Positions 9,416 through 19,491 of a stretch of 38,755 nucleotides of DNA are shown here, piece by piece. Where the stretch lies: contig JALJPB010000042.1 in assembly GCA_022969175.1 (NCBI GenBank), positions 1 through 38,755 of the forward strand. The letters are read 5' to 3'. Position 1 is the stretch's first letter. The number at the start of each line of letters is the position of its first letter. The notes beneath the pieces were generated by a model that ran no database searches, had not been told where the DNA came from, and was given only the letters and a program-made list of their open reading frames with translations. The DNA is from Colwellia sp. GTDB lineage: Bacteria > Pseudomonadota > Gammaproteobacteria > Enterobacterales > Alteromonadaceae. The translations under genes and the position numbers were made by a program.

Positions 9416-10126
9416 TTAGATTGTTTCTGTCAGATAAAATTTTGCTAAGGCTAAATCTTCTGGGTTAGTTATTTTAATATTGGCACTACTTCCCTGTACT
9501 AATAAACTTGGTAAGCCAAAGTGCTCGATTGCGGATGACTCATCCGTAATGACAGCAGCATCTTTTTTAGCTTGTTTAACCGCTTGAATGAGCTGCTCAG
9601 TTTGATACATCTGAGGTGTTAATGCGTGCCACAGAGTCGAACGGTCAACGGTACTACCCACTAACTGATCTGAATTCGCATACTTAATAGTATCTTTTAC
9701 CGGATAAGCTAACAAACCGCCTTGATTATTAACTCTGCAGCGCTCAACCAGAGCGTCAATATCCCGATGTGAAATACAAGGACGTGCAGCATCATGCACT
9801 AATACCCAAGGATATATTGCGGTGTCGACGGCATTCAGCCCAGCTAAAACAGAGTCGACACGTTCTTGTCCGCCTAAAACAGTTAATACATCTTGATGTT
9901 CAGCCAATTCAGTCTCTTTAAAGTATTCATCATCGGCATTTATTACCACTATTACTTTATTAATATCTGAATGAGACAGTAATCTGAACACTGTGTGCTC
10001 TAATATACTGCGTTGATTAATTTTTAGATATTGTTTAGGACAGCTAGCTTGCATTCTTTTTCCGACACCCGCAGCAGGCACTACCACAATTAAGGGGGCA
10101 TACTCTTTATTATATGAGTGAGCCAT
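9416..10126 (-). CDS. ispD: 2-C-methyl-D-erythritol 4-phosphate cytidylyltransferase
   Basis: IspD joins CTP and MEP to form CDP-ME in the MEP pathway. The N-terminal nucleotide loop reads VVVPAAGVGKRMQASCPKQY (about 13-32). WVLVHDAARPCISHRDI lies near residue 106, and a C-terminal substrate segment TDESSAIEHFG (about 193-203) follows. Its 236 residues match E. coli IspD (236). The start codon is 3 bp after the ftsB stop, giving the ftsB-ispD-ispF order known from E. coli. Confidence 0.97.
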   Translation of the reverse strand: MAHSYNKEYAPLIVVVPAAGVGKRMQASCPKQYLKINQRSILEHTVFRLLSHSDINKVIVVINADDEYFKETELAEHQDVLTVLGGQERVDSVLAGLNAVDTAIYPWVLVHDAARPCISHRDIDALVERCRVNNQGGLLAYPVKDTIKYANSDQLVGSTVDRSTLWHALTPQMYQTEQLIQAVKQAKKDAAVITDESSAIEHFGLPSLLVQGSSANIKITNPEDLALAKFYLTETI

Positions 10127-10129
10127 TAG

Positions 10130-10468
10130 TTATGACTTTTCCTTAACTTTTTTAACAGATGAAAATGAAGATTCTGTTCGTTTACTTTTTTTTGAGTCTG
10201 ACGGTATGATGCGAAAAAATGTTTCACCCTCTTTGATCATACCCAATTCATTTCGAGCACGCTCTTCGATGGCTTCGACGCCTAACTTTAAGTCATCGGT
10301 ATCAGCATAAAGCAGTTTATTTCGTTGTTTTAGTTTTTCATTGTCAAGTTGCTGCCTAATGACTTCACTTTGTAATGACAGATAATCAGGCACACTATTT
10401 TTACCGAACCAAAGGCGGTATTGAAGAAGCACTAAAAATATGACCAACACTGTGGTTATTAAACGCAT
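10130..10468 (-). CDS. ftsB: Cell division protein FtsB
   Basis: FtsB is a small bitopic inner-membrane protein that joins FtsL and FtsQ at the septum. A single membrane helix at about residues 4-20 (LITTVLVIFLVLLQYRLWFG) is followed by a coiled coil to about 70 (LSLQSEVIRQQLDNEKLKQR) and the conserved end ERARNELGMIKEGETFFRII. The 112 residues are close to E. coli (103), with a basic, Ser-rich tail. It heads the ispD-ispF-truD run; the 110 bp before it (10469-10578) show no obvious gene and may hold its promoter. Confidence 0.95.
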   Translation of the reverse strand: MRLITTVLVIFLVLLQYRLWFGKNSVPDYLSLQSEVIRQQLDNEKLKQRNKLLYADTDDLKLGVEAIEERARNELGMIKEGETFFRIIPSDSKKSKRTESSFSSVKKVKEKS

Positions 10469-10578
10469 AAATGAAAATTAATATTACAAATAGTGGGTTA
10501 AAGTTACGACTATTATAGATAGTTGCATGACGCTGTAAATAAAATTGAGCAGTTAAATACTAATGTCATGTATTTAAG

Positions 10579-11196
10579 TTAAATAACTAAGGGTTGCTTG
10601 AAGTTTTTCCAGTTTATTGAACATGAAAGTAACAATTCTCGCAAACTTGGAATAATGGGGTGTGATTTATTACTTCCTTGCCAAGAGTGCCCAGAACAAG
10701 CGGCTGCCATTACTTTTTTATTTGGCTTGAGCAACTTAACTTGTTGATGCGATTTATTATCATTACCTGATAAATCAAACCAACCTGAAACATTAGTGCG
10801 AAATCGATGGTTTTCGCTATCCAAACGATCAATACAATCAAGTATTATATGATCATTACTTAAGACTGGAACAATAAGACCGAGTGGCAATTTGGTTGAT
10901 AAATACCAGGTATAAACTAATTCAACGTTCTGCCCAGTAAGAGGGATTTTATTACTTTGCCTTGTTTGCCAAGCCGCATTTTGAACATCAAGCTCAAGTG
11001 GAGAATCAGTTTGTGTCATCAAAAGTGCTGTTCGGTTAATATAATATGAAAGACTTTTTAACCTTCCTTGCACAGCTTGAGCATTAGGTAACGCCATATT
11101 AGCAAGCTGTCGTAGCTCTCGCTCATAAAGCGCATTGCACAATTCAGCATAATTTGCCGACTGTTGCTGCTCTTGCCAAAGTGAAGTTTGGGTCAT
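10579..11196 (-). CDS. Protein of unknown function, 205 aa
   Basis: I do not recognise this protein. It has no signal peptide, no membrane segment and no familiar catalytic motif. The N-terminal half (residues 1-75) is rich in Gln, Ala and Leu and likely helical. The middle (about 80-150) has alternating hydrophobic residues suggesting beta strands (VELVYTWYLSTKLPLGLIVP, HIILDCIDRLD). A Cys-containing segment KVMAAACSGHSWQG lies near 160. Codon use and base composition look like the neighbours, so recent transfer is not indicated. It lies upstream of ftsB (110 bp gap), downstream of the eno terminator and repeat cluster, and has no strong ribosome-binding site. It looks like a genuine, perhaps lineage-restricted gene, which cannot be proved without comparison. 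Confidence 0.7.
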   Translation of the reverse strand: MTQTSLWQEQQQSANYAELCNALYERELRQLANMALPNAQAVQGRLKSLSYYINRTALLMTQTDSPLELDVQNAAWQTRQSNKIPLTGQNVELVYTWYLSTKLPLGLIVPVLSNDHIILDCIDRLDSENHRFRTNVSGWFDLSGNDNKSHQQVKLLKPNKKVMAAACSGHSWQGSNKSHPIIPSLRELLLSCSINWKNFKQPLVI

Positions 11197-11274
11197 GGTG
11201 GTTAAAAATCAATAGTTTACTGCCGATTGTTTAAGCATACTCGATTATCGTGTAAAGATGAAATTTCCGATAAA

Positions 11275-11304
11275 AAAATCCGATACAAGTATCGGATTTT
11301 TAAT
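11275..11304. terminator. Strong bidirectional hairpin terminator downstream of eno
   Basis: AAAATCCGATAC at 11275-11286 pairs perfectly with GTATCGGATTTT at 11289-11300, giving a 12-bp stem that carries A and T runs at both ends. For minus-strand transcription it ends the eno transcript and the repeat-bearing 3' region before the 205-aa gene. Confidence 0.85.
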
Positions 11305-11717
11305 AAGCATTTTATTGCAGTTAATTAGTTAGCTGCAATAAAATTTATAGCTACTAGTGAGTTCAAGATCACAGGTTTATAGTTCCTGACTAAACCTAAG
11401 CACATACATCCATGTATGCGAGGCGATCGCGCGGGTCGTTCATTAACATCCATGTTATCTCGACATCCATATATCCCTATAGGTAAGTTGACAATAGTCA
11501 ATGAGTACGGACAACGCAGTTCTTGAGTAAACTGGATATAAGCATTTTATTGAAGCTAATTAGCTCAAGAACAAGGCGTTCGCGCTAGTCAATGAGCACA
11601 ATCAACGCAGTTCTTGAGTTAATTAGCAAAAATAATGGGCAAGTTAGTCCAAGATCAAGGCGTCTGCACGGAGTTGACGATAGTCAATGAGTACAGACAA
11701 CGCAGGTATTGGGCTAA
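11303..11717. repeat. Cluster of related palindromic intergenic repeats
   Basis: A degenerate unit beginning AGTCAATGAG and continuing to ACGCAG plus a TTCTTGAG-like end occurs at 11496, 11587 and 11682 (spacing 91 and 95 bp). The middle copy is a clear inverted repeat, CTCAAGAAC at 11564-11572 against GTTCTTGAG at 11610-11618. The third is an imperfect one, GTTAGTCCAAGATC at 11643 against the complement of its end at 11717, and it stops at the eno stop codon. Another inverted repeat pairs ATTTTATTGCAG at 11309-11320 with CTGCAATAAAAT at 11333-11344, and its core AAGCATTTTATTG recurs near 11540. No reading frame of note is present. It looks like a REP- or MITE-type repeat family. Confidence 0.75.
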
Positions 11718-13028
<1,311 letters not shown>

Positions 13029-13106
13029 TCATAATGTGTTGTTCTGTAATTGAACAATAAAATTAAAAACTAATAACCAGTAACTAAATTTTTATGCTAA
13101 AAAAGC

Positions 13107-13133
13107 AAAACCGTAGCACTAGGCTACGGTTTT
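13107..13133 (-). terminator. Terminator between pyrG and eno
   Basis: AAAACCGTAGC at 13107-13117 pairs with GCTACGGTTTT at 13123-13133 around a 5-nt loop. On the minus strand it is followed by TTTTGCTTTTTT. It lies 11 bp after the pyrG stop. In E. coli pyrG and eno are partly co-transcribed, so eno here probably depends more on its own promoter or on read-through. Confidence 0.8.
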
Positions 13134-13143
13134 AATTGATTGG

Positions 13144-15089
<1,946 letters not shown>

Positions 15090-15674
15090 ATGAATCTTGA
15101 TCGCTTAAATGCAATGTTATCCGCAATTGATCTTATCAATAATGAAGATCCTAACCAAATAACTTTCGACAATAGATCTCACCCGAAAGAATATATTTAC
15201 GGCCAACAAATGACCACTATGCTCGATAAACATTGGCCACAAGCAAATGAGTTATTACAAATTGCCGTAAGAGCACAGCATATTAAACGTTGGCACTTAA
15301 AACGAACTGAATTTGATTTAGGAAAGAAAGGTTACTTTAAATGGCGTATTGCATTAGGTAAATATCACGCTGAATTAACCGAAAAATTAATGCAAACTCA
15401 TCAATATACCTCAGACGAGAGCTTAACAACAGCGGCGATTATTCGAAAAGAAAAATTAAAATCAAACAATGATAGCCAAACACTTGAAGATGTCGCTTGT
15501 TTGGTTTTTTTACAATTTTACTTTGATGATTTTTCCCGTAAACACAATGAAGAAAAAGTAATCCGAGTTCTGCAAAAAACTTGGGGGAAAATGTCAGAGC
15601 AAGGTCATGACATTGCATTAGCCTTAGACTTACCTGAACACTTATCGACCTTGGTGGCTAAAGCCCTCGCATAA
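15090..15674 (+). CDS. DUF4202 family protein
   Basis: A 194-residue soluble protein of the DUF4202 family, recognised from blocks recalled for that family: RLNAMLSAIDLINNEDPNQ at the N-terminus, KEYIYGQQMT, RAQHIKRWHLKRTEFDLGKK (about 61-80), GYFKWRIALGKYHAELTEKL, IRKEKLKSN and LEDVACLVFLQFYFDDFSRK near 145-164. Conserved His, Arg and Asp/Glu residues in an all-helical fold suggest an HD-like metal site, but no reaction is established as far as I know. I chose the ATG at 15090 because the family begins there; the upstream ATG at 15018 adds 24 hydrophobic, non-conserved residues. It stands alone on the + strand and converges with the ybaN gene. Confidence 0.85.
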   Translation: MNLDRLNAMLSAIDLINNEDPNQITFDNRSHPKEYIYGQQMTTMLDKHWPQANELLQIAVRAQHIKRWHLKRTEFDLGKKGYFKWRIALGKYHAELTEKLMQTHQYTSDESLTTAAIIRKEKLKSNNDSQTLEDVACLVFLQFYFDDFSRKHNEEKVIRVLQKTWGKMSEQGHDIALALDLPEHLSTLVAKALA

Positions 15675-15684
15675 TAGCCTGGCA

Positions 15685-15709
15685 GCTAACTAATAATAAA
15701 TTAGTTAGC
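15685..15709. terminator. Hairpin between convergent DUF4202 and ybaN genes
   Basis: GCTAACTAAT at 15685-15694 pairs with ATTAGTTAGC at 15700-15709 around a 5-nt loop. It starts 10 bp after the DUF4202 stop and its right arm covers the last codons and stop of ybaN. There is little T-tract, so it may be a weak terminator or an mRNA-end stabilising hairpin. Confidence 0.5.
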
Positions 15710-16078
15710 GTTATTATTTATCGGCATTGTTGCGACCGTTGGCAACCGAAAGATAAATATTGATGGCCCCAAAACCAAAACAGCCACCATCACTTGTAAA
15801 TAAACTTGTTCAAGCATGTAAAAAGACCAACATACCGACAAAAACATGGTAGATAGTGCGATAAATTTGGCTCTAAGGGAAATTATTCTATGGGTTTCCC
15901 AGTTGATGATCAATGGGCCAAAAATTTTATTGTCTAATAATTTTTGATGCAATCGAGGTGAAGATTTTGCAAAACAACTTGCAGCGACTAAAACAAAAGG
16001 TGTGGTGGGTAATAACGGTAGGGCAACACCTAAAATAGCTAAACCAATAAAAAAAAAGCCAATACACTTATAGATCAT
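15701..16078 (-). CDS. ybaN: DUF454 family inner-membrane protein (YbaN-like)
   Basis: A small membrane protein of the DUF454/YbaN family, function unknown. The family signature GVALPLLPTTPFVLVAASCFAKSSPR is at about residues 17-42, followed by an amphipathic segment LHQKLLDNKIFGPLIINWET and two more hydrophobic helices, with RLPT near the end. E. coli YbaN is 125 residues; with the start I prefer this one is also 125. The ATG at 16078 has AAGGA about 8 bp upstream; the ATG at 16087 gives three more residues but sits directly against that AAGGA. It is isolated on the minus strand with a palindromic mobile-type repeat just upstream. That repeat probably separates it from mazG. Confidence 0.85.
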   Translation of the reverse strand: MIYKCIGFFFIGLAILGVALPLLPTTPFVLVAASCFAKSSPRLHQKLLDNKIFGPLIINWETHRIISLRAKFIALSTMFLSVCWSFYMLEQVYLQVMVAVLVLGPSIFIFRLPTVATMPINNNAN

Positions 16079-16116
16079 AAATTTCATCCTTTAAACATCA
16101 TTCCATTTCAAAGTTA

Positions 16117-16380
16117 ATACCAATTCCAATAAGTTTCTTTCCACTCAGCGAGAGTTAAAAGGCTTAGAGGCAAGGCATTGATAGAAGAGAATGGTTATTC
16201 CCTTGTCAAAATCAATAACGAAGATAGTAAGCCTTTTAAACTCGCCCTTTGGGAGCTTTCCAGCGATGTGATAACCACACAGAATTTCTTTCATATAGAG
16301 TGACTATATGCAAAAAAATTCTATTTATTCTCAAACCGCTGGTAAGCTCTGAGTGGGAACTAACTTAATGGACTTGGTAT
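16117..16380. mobile_element. 264-bp MITE-like palindromic element
   Basis: Outer terminal inverted repeats: the left end from 16117 (ATACCAATTCCAATAAGTT) matches the complement of the right end from 16380 (ATACCAAGTCCATTAAGTT), and similarity runs on through a shared CCACTCAG block to about 16152 and 16347. Inside are three more inverted pairs: 16149-16166 with 16228-16244, 16253-16265 with 16337-16349, and 16281-16298 with about 16304-16322. No transposase or sizeable reading frame is present. This is the structure of a non-autonomous miniature element. It fills nearly all of the 309-bp gap between mazG and ybaN. Target-site duplication could not be fixed with confidence. Confidence 0.8.
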
Positions 16381-16396
16381 AAGTATAGACAAAATT

Positions 16397-17212
16397 TCAT
16401 CTTTTTCTTTCCGCTATTTTAATTTGTTGCCAATAATCTTCTAATGTCGATAGTTCATGTTGTTCAAAAGAAATCCCCGACTGTTCAACATGCTGCTCTA
16501 CGCCATGAAATCGTTTAGTGAACTTTCGATTAGCTTGCCTAAGTAATGTCTCTGGGTCTTGCTTAGCGTGGCGGCATAAATTAACCACAGCAAACATTAA
16601 ATCACCTAATTCTTCTGCTAAAGCTTGGGGTTTACCTTCTTGCAAGAGCTCAATTTCAGCCTTAACTTCATCAACCTCTTCAACGACTTTGTCAAAGACA
16701 TCATCAATATTGTGCCAATCAAAACCAACATGAGCGCAGCGTTTTTGTATTTTGGCTGCTTGAGATAAAGCCGGTAAGTTTTTCGGGATATCAGCTAATA
16801 TGCTTATTTTCTCTGCTTTATTTTTAGCTTGTCGTTCTTTAATTTTTTCATTTTCCCAATTAGCCTTTATTTCAGCATCAGAGTTGAGTGTGGCACTGCC
16901 AAAAACATGGGGATGACGACGAATGAGTTTTTCGCATATCGCCGCGACCACAGAATCAAAATCAAAGCTTTGCTGCTCTTGCCCTAACTGACTATAAAAA
17001 ATCACCTGAAAAAGTAAATCACCTAACTCTTTTTCTAGTTCAACAAAATCTTGTTGTTCAATGGCATCAGCAACTTCATATGCCTCTTCGATGGTGCACT
17101 TTACGATAGATGCAAAGTCTTGTTTGATATCCCACGGACAACCAGTTTCAGGATTACGTAACTCTGACATAATCCAGCGGAGTTTTTCGATTGAGGGTTT
17201 GTTATTTAACAT
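16397..17212 (-). CDS. mazG: Nucleoside triphosphate pyrophosphohydrolase MazG
   Basis: MazG hydrolyses NTPs and dNTPs to the monophosphate and pyrophosphate, and in E. coli moderates ppGpp-related stress. Two tandem MazG domains are visible. The first has RNPETGCPWDIKQDF, then IEEAYEVADAIEQQDFVELE and ELGDLLFQVIFYSQL (EEXXE and EXXD metal ligands). The second has FDKVVEEVDEVKAEIELLQE and AEELGDLMFAVVNLCRHA. ALSQAAKIQKRCAHVGFDW joins them. The 271 residues match E. coli (263). It is 40 bp downstream of relA, the same relA-mazG pairing as in E. coli. Confidence 0.97.
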   Translation of the reverse strand: MLNNKPSIEKLRWIMSELRNPETGCPWDIKQDFASIVKCTIEEAYEVADAIEQQDFVELEKELGDLLFQVIFYSQLGQEQQSFDFDSVVAAICEKLIRRHPHVFGSATLNSDAEIKANWENEKIKERQAKNKAEKISILADIPKNLPALSQAAKIQKRCAHVGFDWHNIDDVFDKVVEEVDEVKAEIELLQEGKPQALAEELGDLMFAVVNLCRHAKQDPETLLRQANRKFTKRFHGVEQHVEQSGISFEQHELSTLEDYWQQIKIAERKR

Positions 17213-17252
17213 TTATTTTAAATACTCTTTGTGTGTAGATCACTACATGGTT

Positions 17253-19472
17253 CTATAATCGCCTAACTTCACCAACATCTTCAAGTTGCAATAACTTGCT
17301 GATCAGTTTTGATAAAATATCACTATCAGATATTTCCAAGGTTATCGACATCGCCATAGTTTGTTTACTTGTATAGGTATGACTTTCCATGCCAACGATA
17401 CTGACCTTTTCATTTGAGATTATCGTTGAAATATCTCTGAAAAGTCCTTGTCTGTCCATGGCAATAATTTGTATTTTAACTTGATAACTCTTCTGATTTT
17501 GTTGACCCCATTGTACTTCAACTTCTCGTTCTGGCTGTTGATTTAGCGCATTAGAAAGCTGATCACAATCAAGTCGGTGTACTGAAATTCCACGTCCTTG
17601 AGTAATAAAGCCCATAATTTCATCGCCAGGTACTGGGTGGCAACACTTTGCAATATGCGTCAATAAATTACCAACACCTGAAACGGTAATACCACTGCTA
17701 TCAGATGCTGAAGTTGCTACTGATGTTTTTTTAACCAGACTTTGCGGATCAAGGTCTTCAACAGGTTTAAATTTATCATCTTGTTGCTGCAAATAATTTA
17801 TTACTTGCTGTAAACGGGCATTCCCTGAGCCTATAGCCGCATATAAATCATCAACTGTTTTTACGTTAAACCGTATTGAAGTAGTATTGAGATCGACTTT
17901 ATCTAATTTTAATTTATTTAACTCACTATCGAGTAACTGTTTACCTTGAGCAATATGTTTATCTCGGTCGAGCAACTTAAAAAAATGTTGAACTTTTGCT
18001 CGAGCCCTTGCAGTATGCAAATAGTTTAAATTTGGATTTAACCAGTCTCTGCTTGGGTTAGCCGTTTTAGTTGTTAATACTTCAACTTGATCGCCGGTTT
18101 GTAATTGATGAGTAAAAGGTACAATTTTTCCAAATACTTTAGCACCAATACAACAATGACCGACATTTGAATGTATATAGTAAGCGAAGTCTAGCGGCGT
18201 TGCCCCTACAGGTAAATCAATTACATCGCCATTAGGGGTAAAAACATAAATCCTGTCTTCAAATACTTGGCTGCGTAACTCATCAATGAGCTCACCACTG
18301 TCACTCACATCTTCTTGCCATTGTAGGATTTTTTTGAGCCAATTGACTTTTTCATCAAAGCCAGACTTTTTATCACTACCTTTAGCACCTGTGCTGCCTT
18401 CCTTATAACGCCAATGTGCTGCAACGCCCATTTCTGCATCATCATGCATTTGTTCAGTACGTATCTGAATTTCGACAGATTTTCCTTCAGGCCCTATCAC
18501 CACCGTATGGATTGATTGATAACCATTGGCTTTGGGTGTCGCTACATAATCATCAAATTCATTATGTAAATGCTGCCAACTGGTATGAACTACACCTAAA
18601 GCTCCATAACAATCTTGCAGCTCATCAACGATGATTCGCACAGCTCTAACATCAAAAAGTTGCTCAAAATCGAGTCCTTTTTGCTGCATTTTTTTCCAAA
18701 TGCTATAGATATGTTTGGGCCTACCGTAAACTGTACCGGTAATTTTTAAATCCTTTAATTGAACAGATAAATTAGTGACAAAATCGAGCATATATTGCTC
18801 ACGTTCTAATCTTGTCTCATCAAGCTGCTTAGCTATTTTTTTATAAACCTTTGGATGAAGGTAACGAAAAGAAATATCTTCAAGTTCCCATTTTAACTGC
18901 CCAATACCTAATCGGTTGGCTAATGGCGCATAAATATTAGCACTCTCTTTTGCAGTTAATACACGGGTTTCTTCATCTGCATCTTTGACTAAACGTAAAT
19001 TGCAAAGACGTTCGGCAAGTTTAATCACCACAGCTCGAACATCATCGACCATTGCCAGTAGCATTTTACGAATATTATCTACTTGATTAGCCGAAATATT
19101 ATTCACTAAATTTTTATTAGAAGGATTTTGCTGTAGGGTTTTTATCGCCTCCATTTGCTCTACCCCTTGGCAAAGCACTAAAATTTGTTTATCAAAGTTT
19201 TCTTCTACATAAGTCATATCTATGTAGTGATATTGAAGAAGTGGCGTTAAAAACGCCGCACATAATGAGTCACTATCAAGGTTTAATGGCGCAAGAATCT
19301 CCACCATTTCTAGCGATTTAGCTTCACACTCAACCCTGTCCTCAAACAAATGCTGATTCTGGGCCCATAAAGACTCTAGAGATTGACATTTACCTGGAGA
19401 TATATCTAAAGAAGCTAGCCATTGCTCAAAGCTAGTCACTGACATTTGATGTGATTTACGTACCGAAACCAT
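17253..19472 (-). CDS. relA: GTP pyrophosphokinase RelA ((p)ppGpp synthetase I)
   Basis: RelA makes (p)ppGpp on ribosomes stalled with uncharged tRNA, driving the stringent response. Domains in order are a degenerate hydrolase domain (about 40-200), the synthetase (about 240-370), TGS (about 405-465, RIYVFTPNGDVIDLPVGATP), a zinc-finger/helical part with GVGNLLTHIAKCCHPVPGDE, and ACT (about 660-739). The synthetase carries the acidic EFDD motif at 305-308 followed by YVATPKANGYQSIHT. EXDD is the signature of monofunctional RelA, as opposed to RXKD in SpoT/Rel. The HD pair of active hydrolases is missing (FLTPLLQYHYIDMTYVEE at its place). The 739 residues compare with E. coli 744. AGGA lies 7 bp before the start, which is 19 bp after the rlmD stop. 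Confidence 0.98.
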   Translation of the reverse strand: MVSVRKSHQMSVTSFEQWLASLDISPGKCQSLESLWAQNQHLFEDRVECEAKSLEMVEILAPLNLDSDSLCAAFLTPLLQYHYIDMTYVEENFDKQILVLCQGVEQMEAIKTLQQNPSNKNLVNNISANQVDNIRKMLLAMVDDVRAVVIKLAERLCNLRLVKDADEETRVLTAKESANIYAPLANRLGIGQLKWELEDISFRYLHPKVYKKIAKQLDETRLEREQYMLDFVTNLSVQLKDLKITGTVYGRPKHIYSIWKKMQQKGLDFEQLFDVRAVRIIVDELQDCYGALGVVHTSWQHLHNEFDDYVATPKANGYQSIHTVVIGPEGKSVEIQIRTEQMHDDAEMGVAAHWRYKEGSTGAKGSDKKSGFDEKVNWLKKILQWQEDVSDSGELIDELRSQVFEDRIYVFTPNGDVIDLPVGATPLDFAYYIHSNVGHCCIGAKVFGKIVPFTHQLQTGDQVEVLTTKTANPSRDWLNPNLNYLHTARARAKVQHFFKLLDRDKHIAQGKQLLDSELNKLKLDKVDLNTTSIRFNVKTVDDLYAAIGSGNARLQQVINYLQQQDDKFKPVEDLDPQSLVKKTSVATSASDSSGITVSGVGNLLTHIAKCCHPVPGDEIMGFITQGRGISVHRLDCDQLSNALNQQPEREVEVQWGQQNQKSYQVKIQIIAMDRQGLFRDISTIISNEKVSIVGMESHTYTSKQTMAMSITLEISDSDILSKLISKLLQLEDVGEVRRL

Positions 19473-19491
19473 CTTTAATTCCTATCGTTAT

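Noticed and set aside
11303-11717. CRISPR-like array, because units recur at about 91-95 bp
   Set aside because: The units are themselves palindromic and degenerate, only three are present, the intervening DNA is also related between units, and no cas genes occur.
11303-11717. A recombination attachment site or integron-like attC cluster
   Set aside because: No integrase gene lies nearby and the arms lack the characteristic attC core; neighbours are ordinary housekeeping genes.
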